64,000 bases of DNA from Kitasatospora sp. GP82 (GTDB lineage Bacteria > Actinomycetota > Actinomycetes > Streptomycetales > Streptomycetaceae), in NCBI RefSeq assembly GCF_029892105.1, contig NZ_JARZAJ010000007.1:124001-188000 (forward strand). Reading direction: 5' to 3'. The translations under genes and the position numbers were made by a program. Positions 43,344 to 54,879 of the stretch are shown here, piece by piece (the first letter of the stretch is position 1; the number at the start of each line of letters is the position of its first letter). The notes under the pieces were generated by a model that was not told the origin of the DNA, searched no databases, and saw nothing but the letters and a program-made list of their open reading frames with translations.

Positions 43344-44896
43344 ACACACAGCGTCCGACCGGCCGTTCGGCCGCACAGTGGCGGACACTCGATCCCCGCA
43401 CCCTCGCCGTGCACTGCAGCTGGATGGGTGCGCCGCTCGGCTCGCTCACGCTCACCGCACTGGCCACCGGCGGCCGCCCGGGCACCGGCGCCCGGGTCAC
43501 CCTCGCCGGCATCGGGGTGGCCTTCACGCTCGTCACACTCGCCCAGATCATCCGCTGGCGGCGGACCCGCTACCGGGTGACCGCCGACTCCTTCGAGCTG
43601 TGTACCGGCCTTCTCACCCGTCGGCTGCGGACCGTCCCGCTGCACCGCATCCGCAACGTCGACCTGACCGCCAACCCCGTGCACCGGATCTTCGGCCTCA
43701 CCGTACTGCGCGCCGCAACCACCGGATCCAGCGACGATCGCCACGAACTCACCCTGGAGGCCCTGACCCGGCCCGATGCCGAACGGCTGCGCTCCGAGCT
43801 GCTCGCGCACGCCGCGAGCACCGACGCCGACGACCCTGTCCTGGCCACCGCCGACCCGCGCTGGCTGCGCTACGCGCCGCTCACCTTCTGGGTGTTCGGC
43901 GGTGTCTTCGCCGCCGCCGGCTCCTCCTACCGGGCGCTCGACGCGGCAGGCATCGAGCCATGGCGAATCGGCTTCGTCCGACGGTCCTTCGAGGAGTTCG
44001 GCAACAGCGCGCTGTGGATCACCATCCCGCTCGCCCTGCTCGCCGTCGGCGTCCTCGGCAGCGCCGGTGCGATCGTCCTCTACGCCGAGAACTGGTGGAA
44101 GTACCGCCTGGAATGGGCGGATGCCGACACACTGCGCGTCCGGCGCGGACTGCTCACCACCCGCTCGGTGTCCATCGAGCGCTCCCAGCTACGGGGCGTC
44201 ACACTGCGCGAACCGCTGCTGCTACGAGCCGGTGGCGGCGCGACCGTACGAGCCGTCGCGGGCGGCCTCGGCGACCGCGACGAGAACCGCAAGCGCAGCG
44301 TCGTACTGCCGCCCGCCCCTCGCGCGCAGGCGCTGCGCACGTGCGCGGGGATTCTCCACTCCCCCGAATCACCGCTGGAGCAAGCGGAGTTCACCCCCCA
44401 CCCACGCGTCGCCCTCCGCCGCCGCCTGGTGCGCGCGGTGGTGTGGGCGATCCTGCCGACGGCCGTGACGCTCACCGTCCTCGGCGTGCTGCTCACCCCC
44501 GTACTGCTCTACTGCGCCTTGGCCTTCGTGGTGTTGGCGGCCCCGGTCGCGTACGGGCTCGCCCGCGACGCCCACCGCAGTCTCGGCCATACGGTGTGCG
44601 GCCGCCATCTGGTCATCCGCTCCGGCACGTTCAGCCGTGACACCGTCGCGCTGCGCCGGGACGCCGTCATCGGCTGGACGTTCACCCGGACGCCGTTCTC
44701 ACGGCGCGCGGGCGTCCTCACCGCCACCGCGGCGGTGGCCGCGGGGGAACAGGGCTACCGCATCCCCGACATGGCAGCCGATGAGGCCGTCGGCTTCGTC
44801 AACACCGTCTCCCCCGGCCTCCTCGACGAGTTCCTCGACGACGAGTCCCCCGACCGTCCCGCACGGCAGAGCGCGAATCCGCCGCGTCGGTGGTAG
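43340..44896 (+). CDS. bPH2 (YdbT-like) membrane protein
   Basis: 518 residues with several membrane segments and three bPH_2 units: RRTRYRVTADSFEL/RRLRTVPLHRIRNVDL (~75-110), EWADADTLRVRRGLLTTR/ERSQLRGVTL (~255-300) and a C-terminal one (HLVIRSGTFSRDTVALRRDAVIGW, cited in part). Coupled to the YdbS-like gene by a GTGA overlap. Probable envelope-protection pair. Confidence 0.88.
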   Translation: MNTQRPTGRSAAQWRTLDPRTLAVHCSWMGAPLGSLTLTALATGGRPGTGARVTLAGIGVAFTLVTLAQIIRWRRTRYRVTADSFELCTGLLTRRLRTVPLHRIRNVDLTANPVHRIFGLTVLRAATTGSSDDRHELTLEALTRPDAERLRSELLAHAASTDADDPVLATADPRWLRYAPLTFWVFGGVFAAAGSSYRALDAAGIEPWRIGFVRRSFEEFGNSALWITIPLALLAVGVLGSAGAIVLYAENWWKYRLEWADADTLRVRRGLLTTRSVSIERSQLRGVTLREPLLLRAGGGATVRAVAGGLGDRDENRKRSVVLPPAPRAQALRTCAGILHSPESPLEQAEFTPHPRVALRRRLVRAVVWAILPTAVTLTVLGVLLTPVLLYCALAFVVLAAPVAYGLARDAHRSLGHTVCGRHLVIRSGTFSRDTVALRRDAVIGWTFTRTPFSRRAGVLTATAAVAAGEQGYRIPDMAADEAVGFVNTVSPGLLDEFLDDESPDRPARQSANPPRRW

Positions 44897-45105
44897 GGCG
44901 GACCGCGAGATCACTCGTCTCCCCATCGCCGACGCGACCCCCGCGACCGTCCACCTGGTCCGGCCCCGCACCCCCACCCACCCCGCCACCACGGCCTTCC
45001 ACGATCACGCACGGCGCATGATCCGCGGAATCGGTCCTGAGCTGCCCCTTCAGCCGGACGCCCCGGGCAGCGACAGCCCCGGCGCCGGGGTCAAGGCACG
45101 GAGCC

Positions 45106-45169
45106 GCAGGCGGGGCATCGGGCACGATCCGGCGTCCGCAGGCGGGGCATCGGGCACGATCCGGCGTCC
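45106..45169. repeat. Two 32-bp tandem repeats
   Basis: A 32-bp unit starting GCAGGCGGGGCATCGGGC occurs at 45106-45137 and 45138-45169, with the start of a third copy at 45170. It lies in 44897-45246, which holds no gene I can support. Too few copies for CRISPR and no spacers. Confidence 0.95.
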
Positions 45170-45246
45170 GCAGGCGCGATCGGGTCCACCCGGTGACGAT
45201 GGATACGGATACGTACTGTCCCGGAACTGACAGGCAGGTGAGGGCC

Positions 45247-45891
45247 ATGAGCGCTTCCTCCGACATCCCGTCCGGCACCGAGCCGCAGGGCGGCCCGTCG
45301 CACGCCGCCGGCCCGCTGGGAGGCGCCGGTCCGTACGGCGGCGCCCTGGGCACGCTGGCCAACGCCGCCTGGCAGGTGCTGCTGACCGCCGGCCTGGCCG
45401 CCGTCGCACTCGGCGTCTTCGTCCTGGTGTGGCCCCGTGCCACGCTGCTGGTGGTCGGCGTCCTCTTCGGCATCTACCTGCTGATCAGCGGTGTGTTCCA
45501 GCTGACCGCGGCGTTCGGCCACCATGTACCGGGCTACCTGCGCGCCCTGCACTTCGTCAGCGGCGCGCTCTGCGTGCTGCTGGGTCTGATCTGCTTCCGA
45601 GGAGCTGCGGAATCGCTCCTGCTGCTGGCGCTGTGGATCGGCTTCGGCTGGCTGCTGCGCGGCATCATGCTGACCGCCGTGGCGATCTCCACCGAGGGGA
45701 TGCCGGCCCGCGGTTGGCAGCTGTTCCTCGGCGTGGTCACCACGCTGGCCGGTATCGTGCTGATCGTCTCGCCGTTCGGCTCGATCGCGGCACTCACCCT
45801 GGTGGCCGGCATCTGGCTGATCGTCCTGGGTGTGATCGAGGTCGTCCACGCGATCCGACTGCGCGCCCGCACCCGGCATCTGCTCGCCTGA
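45247..45891 (+). CDS. HdeD-family membrane protein
   Basis: 214 residues with six membrane segments in three hairpins (WQVLLTAGLAAVALGVFVLVWP, ALHFVSGALCVLLGLICF, WQLFLGVVTTLAGIVLIVSP and partners), the HdeD/DUF308 architecture linked to acid resistance in enterics. GGTGAGGG precedes ATG. Convergent with the serine hydrolase gene. Confidence 0.85.
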   Translation: MSASSDIPSGTEPQGGPSHAAGPLGGAGPYGGALGTLANAAWQVLLTAGLAAVALGVFVLVWPRATLLVVGVLFGIYLLISGVFQLTAAFGHHVPGYLRALHFVSGALCVLLGLICFRGAAESLLLLALWIGFGWLLRGIMLTAVAISTEGMPARGWQLFLGVVTTLAGIVLIVSPFGSIAALTLVAGIWLIVLGVIEVVHAIRLRARTRHLLA

Positions 45892-45922
45892 GCGCAGCGC
45901 TCAGGACTTGACGGCCGTCTCC

Positions 45923-47377
45923 CTACCCGATCTTCGGCGCGGCGCGCATGCCGATGTAGCAGCACCCGGTGCCGTCGGGCAGGGTGGAGAACACCACGGG
46001 CATCCAGTCCTCGCTGAAGGAGGGGCCGGCGCCCGACCCGGCGAACACCGTCTCCGACACCGGCACCAGGTCCATTTCGAGCGGCGGGGAGAAGTCCTTC
46101 ATCCCGTCGACGAACTCGTACACCAGGTGCCCCGCGCCGTCGCGCTCGCTGACGGTGATGACGACACCTTCGCGCCTGTACGTACCGGCCAGCGGCGCGA
46201 AGTCCACCGCGGGCGGTTGCTCCGCCGGCGCGAAGGCGTCGGGCATCCGCACCCCGGCCAGCTCGCCGAGCAGCTCCCGGAAGAGCGCCGCGTAGAGCAG
46301 GCGCGCACCCCCACCGTTGGTCAGCAGGACGATGGCCACGCCGGCTTCCGGTACCACGCGCAGGTATCCGTACTGTCCGATCGAGGCGCCGTCGTGGCCG
46401 AACCCGGGGACACCGGACCAGTCGTACAGCGACCAGCCCAGGCCCCACCCGTCGGCACTGACGGTCCACTTGTCGGGGACGTCGACCTCGCGTCGCTGCA
46501 TCGCCGCGACGGTACCGGCGGCCAGCACGCGGGTACCGTCCGGCGCCGTGCCCCCTTCGAGGTGCATCCGGGCCAGCCGGACGACGTCGCCCGCGCTGGC
46601 GATGACCCTGCCGTACGGACCTGCCGAGCGCGGCATGAGATCCCACGCCGGTGCCGGGTCCGGGTCCTGGCCCGGCTCCCCCAGGTGCCCCATCGCCGCG
46701 CGGAACCGCAGTGCCTCCTCGGGCAGCGTCATCGTGCTGTCCAGACCGAGCGGGGTGAGGAGCCGGTCCTTCAGGGCCTCGTCCCAGGTCTGGCCGGTCA
46801 GCACCTCGACGATGCGGCCGAGCACGTTGTATCCGACGCTGCTGTAGGAGACCGCGGTACCCGGCGGGCAGTCCAGCGCCACGCCCTTGGCTGCCTCGAC
46901 GTACTTGGCGAGGCAGTCGTCACCACGACCGGTGTCATGGGTGAAGTCGCAGGTCATCCCGCTGGTGTGGCTGAGCAGCTGCCGGGTCGTGATGGTCCTG
47001 GTGGCTTCGGCGTCGGCGACGGCGAATTCCGGCAGCACGTCCACGACCGGCGCGTCGAGGTCCAGTCGACCGGCTTCGGCGAGCTGCATCACCAGCGTGG
47101 CGGTGTAGATCTTGGCGATCGAGCCGAGCTGGAACACCGAGTCCGTCGTGGCCTCCACGCCCGTCCCCCGGTGCAGCACCCCGCTGGCCAGCTCGTGGAT
47201 GTTCCTGCCGACGAGCACCGCCAGGGAGGCGCCCGGCACGTGGTGGGCGGCGCGCAGCTCGTCCAGCCGCGCCTGCCAGTGAGCGAGATCCAGACCTCGG
47301 CCTTCCGAGTCCCTCGACCCCCAGTTGCCCGTCGCCTCCCAGCCGCCCTGCTCGTCCCAACTCACATTCTTCGGCAT
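45923..47377 (-). CDS. Class C beta-lactamase-like serine hydrolase
   Basis: 484 residues. S-x-x-K at Ser86-Lys89 (LGSIAKIY) and the third motif HDG in FGHDGASIG are present. The YxN motif reads Tyr178-Ser-Ser180 (SYSSVGYN), so Asn is replaced by Ser. No signal peptide is seen, and the C-terminal ~110 residues form an extra beta-rich domain (APLAGTYRREGVVITV). More likely an EstB-type esterase or D-aminopeptidase than a true beta-lactamase. Divergent from the TetR gene at 47539, which probably controls it. Confidence 0.88.
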   Translation of the reverse strand: MPKNVSWDEQGGWEATGNWGSRDSEGRGLDLAHWQARLDELRAAHHVPGASLAVLVGRNIHELASGVLHRGTGVEATTDSVFQLGSIAKIYTATLVMQLAEAGRLDLDAPVVDVLPEFAVADAEATRTITTRQLLSHTSGMTCDFTHDTGRGDDCLAKYVEAAKGVALDCPPGTAVSYSSVGYNVLGRIVEVLTGQTWDEALKDRLLTPLGLDSTMTLPEEALRFRAAMGHLGEPGQDPDPAPAWDLMPRSAGPYGRVIASAGDVVRLARMHLEGGTAPDGTRVLAAGTVAAMQRREVDVPDKWTVSADGWGLGWSLYDWSGVPGFGHDGASIGQYGYLRVVPEAGVAIVLLTNGGGARLLYAALFRELLGELAGVRMPDAFAPAEQPPAVDFAPLAGTYRREGVVITVSERDGAGHLVYEFVDGMKDFSPPLEMDLVPVSETVFAGSGAGPSFSEDWMPVVFSTLPDGTGCCYIGMRAAPKIG

Positions 47378-47452
47378 GGCTTCTCCTTCTACGGGGTGCG
47401 GGTTCCACGGGTCCGAGCCGCGCGCGCACGGCGTTCTCTCGTTGCGAACACT

Positions 47453-47477
47453 GTACGCATGGCGTCGGCCGTACGCA
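47453..47477. promoter_or_regulatory. Direct repeats in divergent TetR/serine hydrolase promoter
   Basis: GTACGCA occurs at 47453 and 47471, an 18-base period, between the divergent starts at 47377 and 47539. Candidate TetR binding sites; no long palindrome is present. Confidence 0.4.
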
Positions 47478-47538
47478 AGATGCGCACGGCGTGCGCTACC
47501 GTGGGCGGGGAGAGAGACCGGCAGAGAAGAGGAACCGC

Positions 47539-48276
47539 ATGGCAGCCGATGAGCAGCAGATTCCTTCGGTGTGGACCCGCCCGCGCCGACAGCGGGAGCG
47601 GCCGGAGCTGAGCCGCGGGCAGATCGTGTCCGAGGCCGTCCGGTTGTTGGACGCCGAGGGGATCGAGGCCCTGAGCATGCGGCGTCTGGGCACTCGTCTC
47701 GGCGCCGGGGCCACCTCGCTCTACCGGCATGTGGCCAACAAGGACGAGCTGATCGAACTGGTCGTGGACGAGGTCTACGGCGAGCTGGAGGTGCCGGACG
47801 CCGGTGATCCGGCAGGCTGGCGGGCGGCTGTCGGCCACAGCGCCTACAGCCTGCGCTCGATGGCCCTGCGGCACCCCTGGGTCGCCTCCGTGCTCGGCCA
47901 GGTCGGCCTCGTCCACCTCGGGCCGAACGTGATGCGGCTGTCGGACCGCATGCTCGCCCTCTTCAGGACGGCAGGCTTCGCCCCGGACGAGACCGACCAG
48001 GCCATGAACACGCTCATCGCGTACGTCATCGGGATGGCGACCAGCGAGGCCGCCTATCTGTCGTTGATCGCCCGCAGCGGCAAGGACGAGCAGGACTTCG
48101 TGGAGAGCCTGCGGCCCGCCGCCGAACAGGCCATGCAGGACCACCCGCAGCTGCGGGAGGGGCAGGCCGCACAGCGGGGCAAGGACCCTCAGAGGATCCG
48201 CGAGGACAACTTCGACTACGGTCTCCAGCGAGTCCTCGACGGCCTGGAGGCCCGGCTGGACAGCACCAACGGCTGA
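47539..48276 (+). CDS. TetR-family regulator
   Basis: 245 residues. Helix-turn-helix around residues ~40-75 (LGTRLGAGATSLYRHVANKDEL) and a TetR_C-type ligand domain ending FDYGLQRVLDGLEARL. Same subfamily as the TetR gene at 21152 but without the zinc-ribbon tail. GAAGAGGAACC precedes ATG. Likely regulates the divergent serine hydrolase. Confidence 0.92.
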   Translation: MAADEQQIPSVWTRPRRQRERPELSRGQIVSEAVRLLDAEGIEALSMRRLGTRLGAGATSLYRHVANKDELIELVVDEVYGELEVPDAGDPAGWRAAVGHSAYSLRSMALRHPWVASVLGQVGLVHLGPNVMRLSDRMLALFRTAGFAPDETDQAMNTLIAYVIGMATSEAAYLSLIARSGKDEQDFVESLRPAAEQAMQDHPQLREGQAAQRGKDPQRIREDNFDYGLQRVLDGLEARLDSTNG

Positions 48277-48335
48277 GCGCCGTCCGGCCGTTCAGGTGGC
48301 CGCCGCCGCACCGACCGCGCCCTGGACCGCTTCGC

Positions 48336-48375
48336 CGAACTCCTGCGGCAGTGACCGAACTCCTGCGGCAGTGAC
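48336..48375. repeat. Two 20-bp tandem repeats
   Basis: CGAACTCCTGCGGCAGTGAC occurs twice back to back, 60 bases after the TetR stop. The minus strand reads SLPQEFGEAVQGAVGAAA across it and may be the tail of a lost gene. The stretch 48277-48576 otherwise shows nothing. Confidence 0.9.
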
Positions 48376-48576
48376 CGGGCAAGAGACCGAAGCGAGGCGC
48401 CGGAGACGTATCTCCTGTTTCCAGCGTGGGCGGCGGGTCGCTGACGATCGCTCCGCGCGGGGCGGCGGACCGTGGAATCGGGGTGGCCACACCGCGGTCC
48501 AGCCGCATCTGGAACAATCACCTTCCGGCTGACCGAACTGGCGGGCAGTCAGTCAGCACTCTCCCGGGAGGACCAC

Positions 48577-49254
48577 GTGGTCTCGTCGGTTCGCATCTCC
48601 GCCGTGATCGGCGCCGTCCTGCTCGGCGCGGTGGCCGGGTGCTCCCACAACCCGGCGCCCAAGGCGACCGCCCCGGCCGCTCCGTCGGTCTCCCAGCATC
48701 AGATACCGGTGGGCTCCGGCCCGCAGACGACCTACCAGGTGGCGGCTCAACCGACCCCCGGCAGCTGCCACTACCGGTACACCCCCGCCAAGCAGCCGCT
48801 GCCCGATGCGGCCTGCACCCCGGGCGTGACCAGCCCGGCCGTCACCCAGGTCACCATAGCCTCGACGATCTGCAAGCCGGGCGGCTACACCTCGGCGATC
48901 CGCCCGCCGGCCGCCATCACCGGCAAGGAGAAGGCGGCGAACGCCCGGTCGTACGGCTACACCGGCCCGATGGGCGACGCGGAGTACGACCACCTTGTCC
49001 CCCTGAGCCTCGGTGGAGACCCGAACGATCCGCGCAATCTGTGGGTCGAGCCGCCTTCTCCCGACCACGTCTCGGGCAAGGGGCCGAACAACGACAAGGA
49101 CGTGGTGGAGACGCACCTGCACACCGCGATCTGCAAGAACCAGGTGACCGTCGCTGCCGCCCAGGAAGCCATCGCCACCGACTGGACGACCGCCGAAGCC
49201 AAGCTCGGCATCAAGGCCGGTGGCGCACCCGCCGATCCGGCCGAGTCCGACTGA
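48577..49254 (+). CDS. Lipoprotein with His-Me-finger (HNH-like) nuclease motif
   Basis: 225 residues. Lipoprotein signal with lipobox ending at Cys22 (LGAVAGC). The motif EYDHLVPLSLGGDPNDPRNLW has Asp138-His139 and Asn154, matching the DH...N core of HNH/His-Me-finger nucleases; SYGYTGPMGDAEYDHLVP is a common form in surface proteins. GGAGG is seven bases before GTG. It may degrade extracellular DNA or act against competitors; the substrate is inferred. Confidence 0.75.
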   Translation: MVSSVRISAVIGAVLLGAVAGCSHNPAPKATAPAAPSVSQHQIPVGSGPQTTYQVAAQPTPGSCHYRYTPAKQPLPDAACTPGVTSPAVTQVTIASTICKPGGYTSAIRPPAAITGKEKAANARSYGYTGPMGDAEYDHLVPLSLGGDPNDPRNLWVEPPSPDHVSGKGPNNDKDVVETHLHTAICKNQVTVAAAQEAIATDWTTAEAKLGIKAGGAPADPAESD

Positions 49255-49452
49255 GTCCGTCGGATCTCCCCCGCCCTCCCCGGCCGTACCAGTGCCCCAC
49301 CCGAGCGGTAGGACACGGACCAGCCGGGTGGCCCCTTCATCATGTTCGAGCCACCGTGCACGTGCGCACGTCGGCGTCGGCTTCCCCTGCGGTGACGCCC
49401 GGGGCGTCCGGGGCGGCCGCGCACGGCCGACCGCTGATCGTCCGCATGGAAA

Positions 49453-49512
49453 AGGTCCCCGGGCCGTCACTTGGACGATCGCCGCAGGGCGGCGAACTGG
49501 GCCCGGGGACCT
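49453..49512. terminator. Long nested terminator downstream of icd
   Basis: Outer 13-bp arms (AGGTCCCCGGGCC at 49453-49465, complement at 49500-49512) enclose an inner hairpin TCGCCGC-AGG-GCGGCGA (49479-49495). It lies 43 bases past the icd stop on the minus strand. The remainder of 49255-49554 holds no gene. Confidence 0.85.
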
Positions 49513-49554
49513 CTCCCCTCAACTCAACGCAGTGGCACTCCTGCGCAGATCTCG

Positions 49555-51786
<2,232 letters not shown>

Positions 51787-51801
51787 TCACGTCGACAAAC
51801 C

Positions 51802-51827
51802 TCTCGACATCAAGATATCTCGTCATC
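51802..51827. promoter_or_regulatory. Direct/inverted repeats in icd promoter region
   Basis: TCTCGACATC (51802) and TCTCGTCATC (51818) are 10-bp direct repeats with a 16-base period. TCTCGA-CA-TCAAGA within is also an imperfect palindrome. Positioned ~30 bases upstream of the icd start, a likely regulator site. The rest of 51828-52433 shows no gene. Confidence 0.5.
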
Positions 51828-52433
51828 GCCCTTCTCTCACACCTACCCCCGCATGGATCTGTCGGGTCGAACTGCAAGTGCGCCATATGCAGCTACGACA
51901 CCGGCCGCGCCGACCTTGCCCCGGAGCCCGCGAGCAGCAGGCCGAAGGCCGTCGCCGCGGCCTTGCCGTCGGTGCTGCCGGCCGGGTTCTCCGGCAGGTC
52001 TTTCCGGTAAATCTCTCCCGGCGAGTCTCTTCCGGCGAGTCGCCGCTGCGGTGCGCAGCATCCCGGCCACCCGACCACCCGCGGCCTGCCGCCACCCCGA
52101 CGCCCGACGCCTGACGCCCGACGCGGGGAGCATGCCCGGCTCCAGGAGGAGGGCATCCGCCGGGGCGGAAGGCCCACCCTCGCCGCGCCCGATCGGACAA
52201 CCCGACGAACCTTCCTGGTCACAGCACTGGGCACCGGCACCGGCAGTCAGGGACGAGTGAAGCTGATTGATCGTCAAGTCAACCGGGCACCAACGGCGTT
52301 TGGCATAGACGCAGCAAAATCTTCGCGCAGCGGTCACCGCACATATGGACGCTCCGGTGCCGAGCTGGTTGGGTGACTGGCGCTCACTCGCACGCGCTTC
52401 GTCCCTCCCACACCCTCACACCGGGAGCACTGT

Positions 52434-53375
52434 ATGCGTTTTCGCCCGTTCAAGGCCGCCGCGCACACCCTGGCCGCGGTGGCCCTGGCCGCACTCGGCA
52501 CCACCTCCCTCGCCTACGGAGCCGAGGCGCAACCCGCCCAGAAGGCATCCCACTTCGGCGTCAAGCCCCTGGGGCACTCGCTCTCCTCGCAGCCGGCCGC
52601 GCGGTCCACCAACACCCTCACGGTCGGCTCCAGTGCCAGCCAGGGCGTGGTCTCGCCCAACCCCAAGGTGTACCTGGTCTTCTGGGGTTCGCAGTGGTCC
52701 TCGGACCCGGCAGGCGTGGCCGCCGACATGCAGAACATGTTCAAGGGCCTGTACGGCAGCAAGGACACCTGGGGCACCATTCTCGACCAGTACTGCGAAG
52801 GCGTCGCCAAGGGCACCGCGGCCTGCGGCACGAGCGGGATCCATGTCACGCACCCGGCCTCGTCCCCGCTGGGCGGTGTCTGGTTCGACAAGACCTCCGC
52901 CGCGCCGAGCAGCGCGACGGCCGCGCAACTCGCCTCCGAGGCAGGCAAGGCAGCCGGCCACTTCGGCAACACCACCCAGGCGCCCAACCTCAACGCCCAG
53001 TACGTGATCCTCTCGCCCACCGGCACCCACCCGGACGGCTTCCCCAACTCGGGCTTCTGCGCCTGGCACGACTACACCAGCTCCAGCTACGGCAAGCTCG
53101 CCTACACCAACCTGCCGTACATCCCGGACAACGGAGCGGGTGCCTGCACCACCTTCACGGACGGCCGGCTGCTCTCCGGCATCGAGTCCACCGAAACCCA
53201 CGAATACGCCGAGACCGTCACCGACTTCTGGCCCAGCATCGGCTGGAACGGCGGTGGCGGCGAGATCGGTGACGAGTGCCAGCAGCTCGACGCCTACGTC
53301 GCCCTGAGCACGGGCACCTTCGACCTCCAGGGCCTCTGGTCCAACAGCGCCAACAAGTGCGTGACCCACGGCTGA
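52434..53375 (+). CDS. Secreted protein with HEYAE metalloprotease-like motif
   Basis: 313 residues with a Sec signal peptide (PFKAAAHTLAAVALAALG ... YGAEA). Motif ETHEYAETVTDFWPSIGW and, downstream, GGEIGDECQ recall HEYAEAxTDP...GW...EIGDxC of a widespread but poorly known family of secreted putative metalloproteases. His256-Glu257 could be the zinc-binding/catalytic pair; a full HExxH is not present. GGGAG precedes ATG. Function is inferred. Confidence 0.7.
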   Translation: MRFRPFKAAAHTLAAVALAALGTTSLAYGAEAQPAQKASHFGVKPLGHSLSSQPAARSTNTLTVGSSASQGVVSPNPKVYLVFWGSQWSSDPAGVAADMQNMFKGLYGSKDTWGTILDQYCEGVAKGTAACGTSGIHVTHPASSPLGGVWFDKTSAAPSSATAAQLASEAGKAAGHFGNTTQAPNLNAQYVILSPTGTHPDGFPNSGFCAWHDYTSSSYGKLAYTNLPYIPDNGAGACTTFTDGRLLSGIESTETHEYAETVTDFWPSIGWNGGGGEIGDECQQLDAYVALSTGTFDLQGLWSNSANKCVTHG

Positions 53376-53629
53376 CGTCCACGCCCGCCGGCCGACCCGA
53401 CCACACCACCGGTCGGGTCGGCCGAGCGGGTCAGGGATTCGGCGTTGTCCGCTCGTCGGCAGTACCGCCCCGATGTCCGACATCCCGTTCTCGCCGGGTG
53501 GGCGACGACACGCCGCGAAGCCGGCCCTCCGGAGCCGCGCGCTCGGACACTCCGCGCCTTGACAGCCTGGGGAGGGGAGCCTCGGTGGAGGCTCCCCTCG
53601 TGTCGGGCAGTAGTCAGGGGGCCGGGGGC

Positions 53630-54214
53630 CTACGGGAGGCCCGGCCAGTTGCCGGCGATCGGCTTCGGGTAGCCGTCGTCGACCTTGTCGTTGGCGATGT
53701 CGTAGCGCATGTACTCGGAACCGCGGAAGAAGTACGCCTTGCCGTTGTTCCACACCACGCCACCGTCGAGGTCCGCCGGCCACAGCCCGGGCCAGTTGCC
53801 GGCGATCGGCTTCGGGTAGCCGTCGTCGACCTTGTCGGCGGCGATGTCGTAGCGCACATACTGGGAGCCGGAGAAGAAGTACGCCTTGCCGTTGTTCCAC
53901 ACCACGGAGGCGTCGATGTGGGACGGGAACAGCCCGGGCCAGTTGCCCTCGATCGGCTGCGGGTAGCCCGGGTCGACCTTGTCGGCGGCGACGTCGTAGC
54001 GCACATACTGGGAGCCGCGGAAGAAGTACGCCTTGCCGTTGTTCCACACCACGCCGGCGTCGACCCGGGACGGGAACAGCCCGGGCCAGTTACCCTCGAT
54101 CGGCTGCGGGTAGCCCGGGTCGACCTTGTCGGCGGCGACGTCGTAGCGGTAGTACGCACTGCCGTCGAAGAAGTACGCCTTGCCGTTGTTCCAGAGCACT
54201 GGTGCTGTAACCAT
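53630..54214 (-). CDS. Four-repeat hemopexin-like protein
   Basis: 194 residues composed almost wholly of four ~49-residue hemopexin repeats, each [18 protein letters not shown] followed by KVDxGYPxPIxGNWPGL. The repeats are near-identical in protein and visibly repeated in DNA with a ~147-bp period. Four blades make one complete propeller. No signal peptide is seen; the protein starts at [15 protein letters not shown] 11 bases upstream of ATG sets the start. Bacterial relatives include insect-toxicity and haem/metal-binding proteins; role unknown. Confidence 0.9.
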   Translation of the reverse strand: MVTAPVLWNNGKAYFFDGSAYYRYDVAADKVDPGYPQPIEGNWPGLFPSRVDAGVVWNNGKAYFFRGSQYVRYDVAADKVDPGYPQPIEGNWPGLFPSHIDASVVWNNGKAYFFSGSQYVRYDIAADKVDDGYPKPIAGNWPGLWPADLDGGVVWNNGKAYFFRGSEYMRYDIANDKVDDGYPKPIAGNWPGLP

Positions 54215-54588
54215 CTGCCCGGACACCTCCTCGGTGAATACTCTCGTGGTTGTCTGCGTTGCGGATCGCGTCCGCCGGCCGGTCCTTCGCCAGGTTGCGC
54301 GCCCCGCCTGGCCATGGACGAGGCCGTCGGCGCTGGAACGGTGTGGCTGAGCTCGTGCACCAAGGGTGCCGAGACTGCATCGCGTTCACCGGTCGTCCCG
54401 GTGCTCCGGACGGCGGGGCAGAGCCAGACCTCGTGTGTTCCCGCTCTGCTGGCACCGGCCCCTGGCGGTGGGTGAGCATCCCTCAGATGAGGGGGCGACT
54501 ACTTCAACCCACTGTGTCCAGCTATAAGGCACTTCTCCCGCTTCGGCAAGGCCGACAGATTTGTTGGCGAATCAATTGAATGTGCGAC

Positions 54589-54618
54589 ATCCACCATCTT
54601 GAAATCCACCATCTTGAA
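54589..54618. repeat. 15-bp tandem duplication
   Basis: ATCCACCATCTTGAA occurs twice in succession. On the minus strand it encodes FKMVDFKMVDV at the start of an AT-richer short frame that ends IAGHSGLK near 54499. The surroundings (54215-54660) look foreign in composition and hold no intact gene. Confidence 0.9.
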
Positions 54619-54659
54619 GAGGCCCTCGCCCACGGACCCGACCCGCTCCGCCTCTCGCC

Positions 54660-54869
54660 GGTACGCCGGAGCGGGTCGAGCTGATGGTTCCGTTCCTGGA
54701 TCGTGCGACCCTCGCGCGGGTAGGCGACGAATTCGTGCTCGCCCTCGAATCGGCGTAGTGCCCGATGGAAGAAGGTCGCCCGGCCGAGCGGCACATTGGT
54801 GTCGTCCTCGCCGTGCAGGACCTCGTGGGCCTCGGCAACCATCTCGTTCTCGACCTGACGTGCCATCAT
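54660..54869 (-). pseudogene. S9-type prolyl oligopeptidase C-terminal remnant
   Basis: Reads VLHGEDDTNVPLGRATFFHRAL, then FEGEHEFVAYPREGRTIQERNH; S9 peptidases have LLHGxxDxxVPLxQ...FxHxL...EHEFVxYPREGHxIxERxHQ. The catalytic His is Arg in YPREGRTI, and the N-terminal 500+ residues including the Ser are missing. Ends near 54660. Confidence 0.75.
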
Positions 54870-54879
54870 GTCGGTGCGC

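Noticed and set aside
45106..45184. Possible CRISPR-like repeats
   Set aside because: Copies are directly adjacent with no spacers and number only two and a fraction.
45050..45240. CPACG zinc-finger-like text on the minus strand
   Set aside because: Produced by the 32-bp tandem repeat; no start codon, ribosome-binding site or domain context.
53640..54210. Regular 147-bp DNA repeats as a non-coding array
   Set aside because: They encode in-frame hemopexin blades in one continuous gene.
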